Shown: positions 24,311 to 36,908, counted from the first letter of the stretch. The stretch is DNA of 64,000 nt from Capniomyces stellatus (GCA_001661515.1 LUVW01000043.1:140164-204163); one strand, 5' to 3'. Numbers and translations: made by a program. Notes: a model not told the origin generated them from the letters alone.

Positions 24311-26548
24311 GATGGTGTTTTGCTTTGCTGTTTGGAAGATCTGATAGCCCTTTTAATCTCGAAATCCAGAATAAAAGAATAAACGACAAAATTAACAATA
24401 AATAAATGAATAAATGCCGAAACTTTAAATCTACTGACTTGTGTTTGCTCGAGTTACGGATCTAATTAAGCTAGGTACTTTTTTTTTCTATAGGAGTTGG
24501 GCTTGAAATTTATATTTGGAACCAAATTGAAACTATTTTATTCACAATTGTTTTAAATATAGTATGAATGAAAAACCGACCTCAAAGTCAAAATATTAAG
24601 AGTATTGTGCTAATGTTGTGTTCTGTATTTTATGTGTTTTATTTTTTATTTAGTTTTAAATACCACCAACGCTGTAAAACAACACAAAAAAGCGGCGATT
24701 TTGGCATTTGTTTACACTTTCAAGGTACTGTGGTTTAAAAATAACAATTCCAGCAAATAATGACTTAGGAATCAACATTTTATTCCAGTTTCAAAAATCT
24801 AAAGAAACTATTGCCTGTTTATTTTTATTTTGTCTGGCATCAAATGCTTTTTTTTCAACACTGCTACAATCAATTAGCTTGGCTGTAATAATATCAGCGA
24901 TAATTGGTGATATTTATTCGCCTATACCCTAGTAGCTGGTTTATAAACGATAAGGATTACTACCCTCCAAGTAAGTCATTCAATAAAACTCGACACAACT
25001 TTATAAAACTCGATACAACTCGATACAACTCGATACAACTCGATACAAATCAGTGATTATTATGTTCCCAGCACCGTGTTGGGCGGATTAAATGTAGAGC
25101 CAGTACTTAATTGTCGCACTGAGGGATATCAGAACATTGCCTCAAATTTCTTGAAAATTATGAGCTATATTGTGCTTTGCTGGTCGTTCATAGCAACGGT
25201 TACTATTACTCGAGTAAAAAATCAACATAATATTCCATAAATAACAACAATAATAGTAAAAGCTGTCGTATTTTTCAGCTAATAGGCTTATTGGTATGTA
25301 TCCAAGTGAAATGCGTCAAGCTTCTCGGTATGACCCCACTCATTGACTCATAGTTTCTCAGCATTTCTATTTATATTAACGGCCTAGCAAAATAATATTG
25401 ACTCGGGTATTAGCTTTTTATGGTTTTTAGATTCCTTTTTTTTTTCGGAATGTTTTCAGCATTTGTTGACTAAGTTAAACGTAAACAACAAAGCAGTTGA
25501 AACAATGTTCCAATTAGATTCATTCGCTGTGTACAAACAAACAGAGTTAGTTTGGCAGGCCATTGGACATAAAAATGTTTATTGCGTTTTTAGAAAATAT
25601 TGTTAAATCAAAAGCCAAAATTAACTGTCGTTTCGGTTACAATAAAAAATTATTTGTTTATGCAGAAACAGAATACCGAACTAATAGAAATTCCAGCTGG
25701 AAAGGCTATTTTGGTCAAGCTAAAGGGATGTTGCCTAATGAGAGTTTAGTGTTGATGCTGAAAGGTCGGATCTCTTATTTGTAAAACATATTAATCATAT
25801 TGCTTGTTTGTTTGAATGTCAATTACTGGCATTGTTTATGAGAATTAAAGCTGTAAGCCTAATCATTTTTTTTGTCCTGAAGTTCGCTCAAACCCCAACG
25901 TAAGTCGAAGGTCATATCACACTTGTACCAAGTTGGCTGCAAAAACCCAATGTTTGATAACAAACCGAAAGCCCCAAAGCTCCAGAATATAAAGTTTGAA
26001 AACCAAAAAATACCCTTGCTTTGCAACAATGAAAGTTTACAATTGATTAATTAAAAGTACCAGTTTAGCTTGAGTACGGGTATACTCTATGTTTAATTTA
26101 GTGATTTTAATGGGTTGGATATAAATAATTAGTGTTCAAGTATTGCCAATCTATTTCTTCTTATCAATTCAAGATATATTTTATCCATTGTATAGATTAT
26201 TACTTTGATTGACGAGATCAATACAGTTTTATAAAATTCATTTTAAAGCCTGTTTAGCTTGGATTATTTGAGATTGAATAAGCGACCAACATAAAATCAC
26301 CACTAAGGTTTCGATAGCATATCTAGTATTTTTACCAAGAAAATACCAGATAAAACACGGAGCTTGGTATATACACATATTGCGGTAGCAACTTGGAGCC
26401 ATAGCTATCACACTATTACCTCCTTCATCAATACCGATTATATCAACTGCTGTTAATTCAGGTAGTATTGTGATACATGCCTAATAGCTTTTAAAATCAA
26501 ACAAAGTCAGAGCCAGGAAATTGAATAAAAGTACGGAGTATAGAAGAT
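24311..26548. other. Intergenic 2.2 kb, divergent promoters of DAD3 and PKA
   Basis: AT-rich; carries the 10-bp tandem repeat listed separately. Frames at 24708-24932 and 25563-25784 show no domain and were not called. Confidence 0.6.
24989..25050. repeat. 10-bp tandem repeat (CGATACAACT)
   Basis: Three perfect CGATACAACT units and one with a final AAAT at 25011-25050. They are preceded by a degenerate CGACACAACT unit and a TTATAAAACT unit from about 24991. It lies in the DAD3/PKA intergenic region. Confidence 0.9.
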
Positions 26549-28216
26549 ATGGATTTTCTCAGTAAAGTTATAAGAAAGTCAAAGAGCCCAGGCACAAACA
26601 GCGAGCAAGCTGACGAAGCAGGGAATAAGTATAACAGCAAAGCCGACAACAGCCATTACGGCAATAGCAACACGAATCTTAGCCCAAATGACAAAAGCAT
26701 GAGAGGTAGTTCATCAACTACCATCGGCGAAGGAAATATTAGTCCTACAAACACCACCAATAGTGCTAAGATGATTTATGCCAACACCAACACGAATACA
26801 GGAGCGCTCAGTACCGATAAGGACAGATTTAGCGATACGAATAAAATGGCTACGGGTAATGCTCCACATCAAAGGTCAGATAGCGGTGAAACACTTGGTG
26901 GGGGAAAGTATGGCGATACAGTTTTGAGCAACAAAGAGATATCAAAGGTGAAAATAGTAAACGAGGCTGATTTGAGGGAGATGGTGGACACACGATCAAG
27001 GACATTTTTTGATGGCGACCATTGTAAAAGCACAAAAGTCGACCTGGGAGATTTCCTGTTTTTCCGTACGGTTGGTACCGGCTCGTTTGGGCGAGTTAGG
27101 TTGGTAAAGAAAAAAAGTACTGATGAGTTTTTGGCAGTAAAGATTCTGAGAAAGTCTGAAGTGGTTCGTGCAAAGCAAGTAGACCACGTTAACAACGAGA
27201 GATCGGTTTTGGCGTTCTGTGACTCGCCATTTATTGTCAAGATACACGGAACGAGCCAAGACAGCGTCAATCTTTACATGTTTATGGAGTATATAGTGGG
27301 AGGAGAACTTTTTACTTATCTAAGAAGATACAGGGTAAGAACAATTAGCTATAGCAATAGCAGTAACCAAAATTTACAGTACACGGTTAATATTATAAAA
27401 TCCATGATATATTATAATACTATATAATATATGATATGTTATAATACTATATAATATATGATATGTTATCAGTAATCCAAAATCTATAATACATGGTTAA
27501 TATTCTACAATCCATGATATATTATCAATAATCTAAAATCTAAAATCTATTGTTTTCCGTAGAAATTTCCGTCGCCAGTAGCCAAGTTCTATGCTGCAGA
27601 GGTGGCCTCTGCGTTTAGATACTTGCATTCGAATAATATCGTTTATAGAGACCTTAAGCCAGAGAACATTTTAATCAACTCGGATGGGCATATAAAAATC
27701 ACTGATATGGGATTTTCCAAGTACGTCACAGACATTACGTGGACCCTATGTGGAACACCGGATTATTTGGCACCCGAAATCATCCAGGCCAAAGGGTATG
27801 GTAAATCTGTGGACTGGTATTCACTTGGTGTGCTCATATTCGAGATGATGGCAGGCTATCCGCCATTTTATGACAAAGACAAGTATAGGCTATACGAGAG
27901 AATCGTTTCAGGGAAAATCAGATGGCCAAGTACATTTGATCCCGTTGCAGGAGACTTGGTGTCTAGACTAGTAACGCCGGATTTATCCATAAGATACGGG
28001 AATCTCAAAAATGGGTCAAAAGACATATTTGACCATCCCTGGTTTAGCGAGGTTGACTGGGTTAAGCTGGAAAACTGTGAAATAGCCGCCCCGCTTATTC
28101 CACCCAAGAAACAGGATGGCGACACCAGCAACTTTGATAGATATCCCGAGTCAAATGATGTGTATGGCGACATGACAGCGTCTGATATCTATCGACACAA
28201 ATTTTTGAAATTTTGA
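26549..28216 (+). CDS. cAMP-dependent protein kinase catalytic subunit-like AGC kinase
   Basis: Two exons (26549-27334, 27563-28216), phase 0, 479 aa. The first 160 residues are Ser/Asn/Thr-rich and unstructured. The kinase domain shows GTGSFGRV (about 175-182), the VAIK-type lysine in LAVKILRK (about 196), YRDLKPEN, a DMG in place of DFG (residues 310-312), the activation loop TWTLCGTPDYLAPE with its PDK1-site threonine, and the PKA-specific RYGNLKNGSKDI. The C-tail has GDTSNFDRYPE and ends FLKF, the PKA FxxF hydrophobic motif. The PKA-C assignment therefore rests on both lobes and the C-tail. PKA phosphorylates Arg-Arg-x-Ser/Thr targets under cAMP control through a regulatory subunit not encoded here. 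The DMG and the nested repeats in the intron are unusual. Confidence 0.92.
27367..27531. repeat. Nested duplications within the PKA intron
   Basis: Two tandem 27-bp AT-rich units at 27412-27438 and 27439-27465. They sit between two diverged copies of a block of about 50 bp (starting at 27367 and 27477, 110 bp apart) that both contain GGTTAATATT and TCCATGATATATTA. Confidence 0.85.
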
Positions 28217-29494
28217 GACGATGGTCTTCCGACACTTGGTTTATGCTCGCTCGAGTATTATATATATAATATGGCTTCAATTAAGCAAATTACTATTATT
28301 ATATTATTGAATTCCAATTTAGTAGCTTTAATTATTCTTTATTAGCTCAGTTTACAAAATGCTGTACTATTTCCATCAGTTTAAAATAAAAACACAGTAG
28401 TTTTCCCTTCTTTTATTCCAGTGAAAAAAAACCTTAAACCAATGCCCATCGGGTACGGACGATCTAATTGATTGAGGGGGTATTGGTTAATAGATTTGTT
28501 TAACAAACCTACAATAGCAGTGTTTTATAGTATTTTTATGGTGTTGTTTGATATTGATTCTATTGATTCTATTGCCAATAAACAACTAAAATAAGTAATT
28601 AAAAATAAAAAGAAAGCGAGAAAATGTAAAAGTCCCATTTAGCTGGTCGTTTAGAAAGCAAAGAATCCACATCGGTTTTTAATTGCACTAAATGACACAC
28701 TATTTGCTTTTTTCTATTCATTCGCCTAAGTATTTAGATAAATGAAAGGTTAAAAGCGAAAGAACCAATCCATTCCATTTAGTCGATTTAACTCAAAAAG
28801 AAAACCAACGAAATCAAAGGCAAACTAAATTAAGGACGAATAGTCAAACAGAGAGTAACTAAAGTGAGAGAAAAAGTGTTTTCTTTTTTTTATTGGGTAG
28901 GCTATACAAACAGCATCAAAACCATGCGCCTCAAAAGATAGTGCAAATTAAACTCAGTTATGAGGGGGGGGGTAGTAGGTTCGGCTAGAAGTTTGATGGT
29001 TTATACCTCAGGGCATTTTTACTCTTAGTCTCAGATTGCAAGCATTAATAATTTATTATTCTTCAAATTGAATAATGCATTTCTTGGTTTTATTTATTAC
29101 TGTTCTTTGTTTAATGTATCTCGTTTTGTGCTTTCTGTAGTAAGTTGTTTCATTGTTTGTCTAACTGTTTTATTATATTTGTCTATCCTTGTGAAAGTTA
29201 CCAGGTCAAGTTTAGGACCGTTTCTACCCTGGTTATTTCCTTATTTTCCCTTCTTTCTTTTAACTATAGGGTAAATTAAGGAGAAATGAAGATCCAATCG
29301 ATTTCTGCTATTATGTAACTAAACTCGAGAAAAGGTGGTTTGATAAAAATATCCAAAAATCAGGACAATAAATATGTTGCCTGATTTGAGCAAACTGGTA
29401 AATCAAATCACAAGCAGAGCTTTTCGAAATCTGAACAGGCCAAAATCTCAAACATATTATTCTGCCATAGAGACCGAGCTAAAATCAAACTAAA

Positions 29495-29525
<31 letters not shown>

Positions 29526-30060
29526 GCAAACTAGAATCAAACTAAAGGCAAAAAAAAAATTGGTTGCTTTTTGTTTAAGGAAAATGGTGTAAGATTTCAC
29601 ATGAAACTTGACCACGGGAATAACTGATATTCAAATTCAAGGGATGTGTGTGATGGATGGCTTTTTGAAAATTAGATATAAATCGAATAGAAAATTAGGG
29701 TTTGGTATAAATACTAAACAAACAAGCAAAATTATCAAACTGGGCATATTAGAACTTTTTTTTTTATTAAAAAAAAATTATACATCAAGTAGAACTCGAA
29801 CATTGTAATACAGACACCATACACTAAAGTAGCGATTGTCAACTGCTCCATCATATTTAGTTGTTGTATTTTAGCTCAACTTGAAATATTCGGGTTATAT
29901 CGTCATTTTTGATTTTTTTATCTTGGAAAAAAGCGAGGAAAAAAAAAAGAAAAATTAGAAAAAAGTCAGATCAAAAAGAAAGAAAGAAAGAAAAAGTTTA
30001 TGAGAACCAACTAATAGTTTAGCAATTCATAGTCTGCTGTATTTTGTAAAGCTTTAAACG
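28217..30060. other. Intergenic 1.8 kb
   Basis: AT-rich. G-run at 28964-28972, A-run of about 28 at 29498-29525. A 68-codon hydrophobic frame at 29068-29274 was not called. Confidence 0.6.
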
Positions 30061-31874
30061 ATGAATGGGATTAGAGCGCACACAACACAAGCTTTGAAGC
30101 ATTACTCTGAAAAAGAAATTAGGAGAGTGTCGGTAAGTACTGAATTTAAATCAAAAAGTGACTATAGCATTAGCGATGGTGATAGCTAGGCGGTATATTC
30201 GGTATAAACAACACACGGGCTGCTTTGTCCACGGCCAAGATATAACAAAAGTTATAAGTTGGTTGATTATCTCTTTCCAAACTGCGAGATAGCACTGAAC
30301 ATGGTCTAATATATACGTGCACACGTTTGTTTAAATAAATACACTTGTAGCTTAGCCAACTATACACACTGAGTCGATATATACTCAAAAAGAAGGATCC
30401 GACCAACTACAAAGTGTTTGAAATACCAACAAAATTTCTGTACGAAGAGCTGCCCATTAGACTGTCGCAGACAATAAAAGGGATTTACTCGGGGTTATCA
30501 CCGTATGCCTTGCACCGGATACCGGAATTTAATTCGATTCTGAAAAGTTACACCAATGACTTTCAAAAGCTGATAAACCTACCGCCGCCAACAGACGTGA
30601 ATGGAGACACGCAGTTTATCAAAGCTTTGGAGGAAATGAAGGACTGGCATCAATCAAAGCTATTGGTGGTCAACCAAGGGCTTCGGGAACTATCAAAAGC
30701 GATCAAAGCCGGGGACCCAAGGATTGTGCCAGGCTATCTACTAAATAATAACGAGAATGAGCTGGGGATAGGAGCAAGCCCTGCGATAGGAAGCACAGGA
30801 GAGCTCAAGTACAAGCGCGACAGCTCGGAGCTAGATTTGGACAACCCAAGCGATGCAAATGGCGTGGGATTATCAAACAAAAACGAAACTCTAAAATTTG
30901 CAGACTACAAAACGACGCGTCTGTTTGACTGGTTTTACTCGATGTGTTTGGGAACACAGCTTTTGATTGAGGACCAATTATATGTCAGATCGCACGGTGA
31001 ATGCTACGTAAGAAAAATACAGCCATTGGAGATTGTTCAAAACGCGATAAATGACGCCCGCAGAGTCGCAGCAAAGCATTACGGGTAACAGTCTGACTTT
31101 ATATATATACTTGCTGGTTCTACTACGCTTTTGAATCTTTGGATTTTGAGCCTATTTAACTTGTTTTTTTTTGTCTTGATCTATCTTTTTCAAGCTTTAT
31201 GATTCTGACTTTCTAACAGTACGTATACTTAATAACGAACGAGTAGACGCGAGCCTCCTCAGGTGAAAATCATTGCGCCTAATCCAAACATATCCACGGT
31301 TTACATACCTCAGTTTCTGCATGGTATTCTGTTTGAACTCTTGAAAAACAGCCTGAGAGCAACAATGGACTTTCATGCAAACAAAAAGCCATCCGACATG
31401 CCAATACTGAAGGTTATAATGGTTGAGGGTGCAGAGGATCTGACGTTTAAGGTGTCTGATGAGGGCGGTGGGATGCCTTACAGTAGCGTGGAGAACATCT
31501 GGTCGTACACCAACCAGGAATCTCTTATTCCAAGCCAAGGAAACCCCGATCTAATGAAGCTGTTTTCCAACTCGCCAGACGGATCAACTAACAACACAAA
31601 CCATGAAGTCGAAACCAACATTGACTATCCTCTCTATGGCTTTGGCAGCGGTTTGCCATCCGCTCGGCTTGTGGCCCGCTACTTTGGTGGCGATCTTGAC
31701 GCTGTTTCAATGGAGGGCTATGGCTCAGACTTCTATCTCCACCTACTAAGATCGGGAAATGTACAAGAGTGCACTCCCGACTTGGCCGCCATGAGGATAT
31801 TATCCACTTTAACTAGTGTTTCTGACCTTGTTGACAGCATGTACCAATCCGAGGAAATAGCCCAGGAGTTATAA
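30061..31874 (+). CDS. Mitochondrial pyruvate/branched-chain alpha-keto acid dehydrogenase kinase
   Basis: Three exons (30061-30132, 30393-31084, 31247-31874) join in phase to 463 aa. The short first exon gives a HYSEKEIRRVS segment typical of the family start. The four-helix N-domain follows (FLYEELPIRLSQTIKGI). The GHKL ATPase domain shows the N-box ELLKNSLRATM, the G1 box DEGGGMP and the G2 region GFGSGLPSARLVARYFGGDL. These are mitochondrial serine kinases that inactivate the E1 subunit of PDH or BCKDH. Which complex it acts on cannot be read from sequence; the two fungal paralogues (PKP1/PKP2 type) differ mainly outside the motifs. The donor at 31085 (GTAACA) is weaker than elsewhere, but it gives HYGREPPQVKI, as the family requires. 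Confidence 0.93.
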
Positions 31875-32349
31875 TCTGCATTTCCCTCCATCCCTCCATC
31901 CCTCCATCCCTCCATCCCTCCATTTCTTTTTCGTGCTCTATTTATTTTTCCAATCCGCAATCACCAATATACCAATATACCAACACACATATTGTGTGTT
32001 ATGCCCTCCAGGCTGTTGGAATTTGGCTATATTTACATTTACCTTTATTAGCACTTCTGTCATTTAACTTTCAAACCAATGCATTTGTATTCTACTACGT
32101 TTATTTCTTTTCCCTTTATTAAATATAATTTCTACCACCAAAAAAACAATTCAGGTTACAGTTGTTAAAGTAGCAGTACCTGTTAGATATAAGCCCAAAC
32201 TCGGACTATTACATCTACAGTTCGCTTAGTTACAAGCGCTATGCCTCTATGGCTCAAGCCAACAACGTCTTTACTCCAGTTTTTTATTTAAAAAAGCCCC
32301 CAAGTCCCTTATCAGGCTGCATTCAACAACGCGGCGAGTAAATGCAAAA
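31875..32349. other. Intergenic, convergent PDK and TAD3
   Basis: 475 bp between convergent stops. Contains the 8-bp CCCTCCAT repeat immediately after the PDK stop; otherwise AT-rich. Confidence 0.6.
31884..31923. repeat. (CCCTCCAT)5 tandem repeat
   Basis: Five perfect 8-bp units starting about 10 bp after the PDK stop codon, probably in the 3' UTR. Confidence 0.95.
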
Positions 32350-34156
32350 TCACAGTAGTTTACAGATGTAGGCTTTGAAGTTGTGGTTGAGTAACTTGCT
32401 GGAATTCATGTTGTACCCTGAAATGCCGCCTTCCTTGGCATTTTCCTCCAAGTAAAACAATCTACCGATTCTTGAATGCACCAACGCCATTGTACACCTA
32501 ATAACAAGCATGCAAGTACACCAATTAGCCGTAGGCGTGGAAAACAGTGGTGTAGTCTCAATATACACAAGCTCAAAACACTTCAATATAAACAAGTAAA
32601 TCTTGCCCGTTCCATCAACGTTTCTACCATCCTTACATTACACACGGCTCTCTGGTGGTAAACACATCCAATCCCAGACAAAGATACCCGCCTCTCTGAT
32701 CAGCTGTCTCGGTGCCTGGTTCTATTTCCGCCTCCTGCAGCTTCCTTTTTCTGCATTCGTGACTATCGCTGTCGCTTTTATCGCTACTACAACCTTCGTT
32801 TCTGCTATTGTCATCTAGCAACGCAGCAGCGACGTTCCGGATACCCAGCATTACTGAATGGTTCAACGGGTGCTGATCTGTATTGCGGGAATCTCTGCTT
32901 GCAGATATCGCATTCTCTCTGCCCAGGCTTGTTATCACTGTCCCAACCTTCTCCTGTTCAAATACCAATACCCAAACCTTCCAGTTGAAATATTAACGCT
33001 TCAATAGCGGCATGAAAAACCAAGCCCCTCCGATTATTTAAAGAAAACTTTAAAATTTAATAAACCCGCTTACATCTCCCCTGCCCCCTGCCTCGCCCGC
33101 TTCGGTCTTCGCCAGTAGTAATGAGTCCAGAATATACTTTCTTTCCGACTCTGTAAATTTGTCCACTCTATCATTAGTTAAATCGATGATTCAGAAATAA
33201 TCAAATTAAAGACAGTACCCACACTTAATAAAACGGGCACGAAAACATGGTCTGCTAAACACGCGTTTACCAAATTCAGTGTATTATAATATATTAAATG
33301 ATTATTACAGCTCTTTGTTTTCTCGGAAAGATATTGTCCAGCACTTTCTCCACTCAACAAACTGTTCTTTAGTAGCAGGGGCGTATTTAGGAACTAGTGC
33401 AATTTCAATCTTCTTGCCTTGCCAATCTTGCTCCTTTAGAATTTCCAAAACCTTTTCTTCTGGAAGCGATTCCGTTTTGCAAATTATCACCTTTAAAGAC
33501 AGCCGTTCTAAAAAAAATGATACCGCAAAGCACCCAAGAGCCGACAAGTTTAAATTTGAATACCACAGCTAATGAAGTTCCAGAAAATCATTTTGGAAAT
33601 AAAAACGCGCTTATTCAATTTTATTTATAATCTAAAATGTCGACCAGAAAGCAACCATTATCTCACCATTTTTGTCTCCAACCTTCATTACCCGTTTTAC
33701 ATGTTCTAGCTTCGATAGTTGAGGAAACCTTTTGCCCACAAATCTGCAATTTTATATACAAAATACACTATTAATCTTGATACTTTGATTTTTTTTGGCC
33801 TACTAAATGCTGTTCAAAGTATTGTATTTCTTATACAGGTGGCTTACATTAAGAATTGGTTTGCTATGCTTGGCTCTATTTCTGTAACGTAAACTTGGAC
33901 TGAGGTGAAAAGTATGGTTTAAGCAAAGCCAAGTCAGTAAAAATGTGTAAATATAGGCTTGACTTTCCTCTCACTCTCTTACTAAACACGCAGATAGTAC
34001 TAAAATAAAAATTAAAAAACTTGAAATGGGATAAAGTTAATAAAGGTCAACGAATCGAACAGAAATTAATGTATTACCTGTTTCCAAGGTTCTCAATTCC
34101 TCCTCAGTCTTGACCCTTTCAATCGATATCTTTATGGATTCGTTTTCTATTTTCAT
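32350..34156 (-). CDS. TAD3: tRNA adenosine deaminase subunit Tad3 (ADAT3)
   Basis: Seven exons (34156-34078, 33899-33848, 33743-33667, 33507-33309, 33167-33074, 32977-32637, 32497-32350) join with consistent phases to 329 aa, close to yeast Tad3. Exon 2 is only 52 nt and supplies the segment QVYVTEIEPS. Exon 4 has the family's VPKYAPATKEQFVEW. The deaminase fold shows HPLNHSVM and, across the exon 6/7 junction, EPCVMCTMALVHSRI. The zinc-ligand His and Cys-x2-Cys are present, but the catalytic glutamate position holds Val, as in known Tad3 proteins. The protein would be the non-catalytic partner of Tad2 in A34-to-I34 wobble editing. The intron-rich structure contrasts with its neighbours. Confidence 0.93.
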
Positions 34157-34638
34157 ATTGCTATTTACTTTTTGTGCCTCTGTGATGCATAAGGTGTTAT
34201 GTATTTTCAAGTAAGCTGTGTTGGTGATATTATTTATGAAGTTTACTGCTGGGTTATAAAGCTGAAAAATAGTAAAGGATAAATCAAAAAAAAGTGCAGC
34301 CAAAATCGATTCTAAAAATAAAAAAAATAAAAAATAACGATCCTAGCAAATAATCAATAGCAACAGAATTATTATATCCAGGGCACTTTGATTGATGGTT
34401 TAGATCAAAAACCGAGAATAAAACAAAATAAATAAATATCGAGTTAAATTATTGTTGTGGAAATACTTTACAATCAACAAGCCAACACAACCATTGAAGT
34501 GTTTTAAACTGACAGGTTATATGGAATTCGATATTAATAACAAATAGACTGTATACGACAAGCCTAGATAAAGCAGAGAACTAAAGTTTAAAAAGTAGAA
34601 TAGAAGGTTACAAAACTAAGGAATATAAAAAAGGTGCG
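34157..34638. other. Intergenic between TAD3 and ABCG copy A
   Basis: 480 bp AT-rich DNA upstream of TAD3 and downstream of the ABCG stop. The minus-strand frame around 34157-34303 merely extends TAD3 exon 1 upstream. Confidence 0.6.
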
Positions 34639-34639
34639 A

Positions 34640-36908
34640 TTAGATGTAAATGTATCTGGGTTTGGACTTGAATCTCAAAAACAAGTAGGCCAGAATGATA
34701 AAGAACAAAGCGATAGCTATGTTGATAAGCGCGCACTGGTAAACGGTGAATCTTAGCATCTTGAAGGACTCCAAAACAGCCTCGCCGGTAGGGAAGCAGG
34801 ATACACCACCACCGGATCCACAATCAAACTCTCTTCCTGTAAATTCGTTCTGCATGATTGCCATATAGGTGTAGTAAATATAGCTGATATACCTTATCCA
34901 AGAAAGAACAGGAGGAATAGTATCGACGTTGACAGCGTTTCCACCATAAATCAGGAAAACAGAAAGAATGATTGGTGCAAGAATAGAAGCCACTTCTATT
35001 GATGAAGCAGCGGCAGAAATAGCCATGGCAAATCCAAATGACACCAACACCGTGGTCATATAAACACCAGCATAAATAAAGTAGCTTGCTGCATCAAGCT
35101 TGAACTTGGCCAAGAAATATATCCCTGACACCATAATAAGGTTCTGAACAAGAGTGATTGGCAGTTTGGTGAAAATCACCGAACACAAAAACGACGAGAT
35201 TCTGTACGACCCGCTTGCCCGCTCTCGAGTCATCACCAATTTTTCATTGATCAGAACGCTTAGCATTGGCATAATCACTGGGAAAACCAAGTTGATGGCA
35301 ACTAAAAACGCCAGACCAATCTTATTCTGTGCAGCCGCAAACCCAGTGCCCTCATTGAAGAATGTGAATCCGACCAGTAACATTGTTGTCACTGCACTCA
35401 TGATAACGGATATCAACACCGCCTTGTCTCTAAACTGACGCAGCCATGATCGACGTAGCAGCGTGATAAACTCGGACATCCACGAATTATTAAATTCCAC
35501 ATAGTCTCCTCCCACCACCAAATTCATAGGCGTTTTTTTGGTGTTCATTACTTGATCCGACTCTTCGCCCGAGTTGCTTGTTGAAGCAGCCTGTGAATTT
35601 ACATTTGTGTTTGTGTCCGAAGTATATATATCCTTTTCGCTTCTTTTGTTATACTCTGCCCACGACCGTTTCAGTTTCTCAACTCTCTCGGTAGACTCTG
35701 CTAATATTTCAGGCGAAAATGTATCAATGGTCATCAAGTTGATAAAGAAGTCTGCTGGATTTTCTTGCTCAGGGCATTTGTACCCTAAACCGGCAAAGTA
35801 AGCCAAAGCCTCGTTGGTTGGTCCGTTGTAAACAACTCCTCCTGGTGCAAGCAATATGACTCTGTCAAACAAAGAATACACTCTCGAGCTAGGCTGATGG
35901 ATGGAAGAGAGAGTGATGATGTTCTTTTGCTTAGTGATATCACGAACCAACCTAATAACATTCTCTGCCGAGTTTGAGTCGAGCCCTGATGTTGGCTCAT
36001 CAAGCATAATCATCTGCGGATCGCTCACCATTTCAACTCCAATAGAAACACGTTTCCGTTCACCTCCTGATACGCCCCTAACTTTCTCATTCCCAATCAT
36101 GGTGTCTCTGGACTTTGACAACCTCAGATTCTTGATCAATTCCTCAACCCGTTCCTTTTTGTCCTGCTGGCTGTAGGTGCTGCCATCCACTCTGAACTGG
36201 GCGGCATAGAGCAGGGTTTCGTACACAGTNAAGCAATATGACTCTGTCAAACAAAGAATACACTCTCGAGCTAGGCTGATGGATGGAAGAGAGAGTGATG
36301 ATGTTCTTTTGCTTAGTGATATCACGAACCAACCTAATAACATTCTCTGCCGAGTTTGAGTCGAGCCCTGATGTTGGCTCATCAAGCATAATCATCTGCG
36401 GATCGCTCACCATTTCAACTCCAATAGAAACACGTTTCCGTTCACCTCCTGATACGCCCCTAACTTTCTCATTCCCAATCATGGTGCCTCTGGACTTTGA
36501 CAACCTCAGATTCTTGATCAATTCCTCAACCCGTTCCTTTTTGTCCTGCTGGCTGTAGGTGCTGCCATCCACTCTGAACTGGGCGGCATAGAGCAGGGTT
36601 TCGTACACAGTGAGTGTTGGGAACAGCAGATCGTCTTGCTCTACATACGCAACCGACTTTTTGAACTCGGTAGGCACTCTTTTCTTTCCGTTGAAGTTTA
36701 TCTCGCCTGTAATGGTTCCGCCTGTGATTCTGCCAGCAAGGATATTCAGAAGCGTGGTCTTTCCTGCGCCTGAGCTACCAATAATGGCGACGGTCTCACC
36801 GCTGTTTACTTTTCCACTGACTCCTGAGAGGATTGTTTTGTACTTGGCGTCCTTCTTGCCGCCAGTTTTTACGGTGTACCCAATATCTTTGAACTCTAGA
36901 GTGGTCAT
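34640..36908 (-). CDS. Half-size ABCG transporter, copy A (interrupted by N and a 381-bp repeat)
   Basis: Same architecture as copy B: nucleotide-binding domain first (Walker A GSSGAGKTT, signature VSGGERKR, Walker B MIMLDEPTSGLDS), then six membrane segments and a Cys-containing extracellular loop (FDCGSGGGVSCF). The frame is broken at one N (36230). Sequence 35849-36229 is repeated as 36231-36611 with a single difference (36105 T versus 36487 C, giving Asp or Gly at residue 141). Skipping one repeat would leave 628 codons, against 623 in copy B, with the 5-residue difference lying entirely in the linker after the NBD. The break is thus probably an assembly error. ABCG half-transporters dimerise and export lipids or drugs; the substrate is unknown. 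Confidence 0.85.
35849..36611. repeat. 381-bp direct repeat flanking a single N
   Basis: Units 35849-36229 and 36231-36611 differ at one base and are separated only by N36230. This is the expected look of two contig ends joined without merging their overlap, or of two alleles placed in series. Confidence 0.9.

Noticed and set aside
25011..25050. Short direct repeats considered as CRISPR
   Set aside because: Ten-bp units without spacers in a eukaryotic genome; a minisatellite, not an array.
36144..36908. Separate short ABC ATPase gene
   Set aside because: It is the N-terminal half of ABCG copy A cut off by the N and repeated segment.
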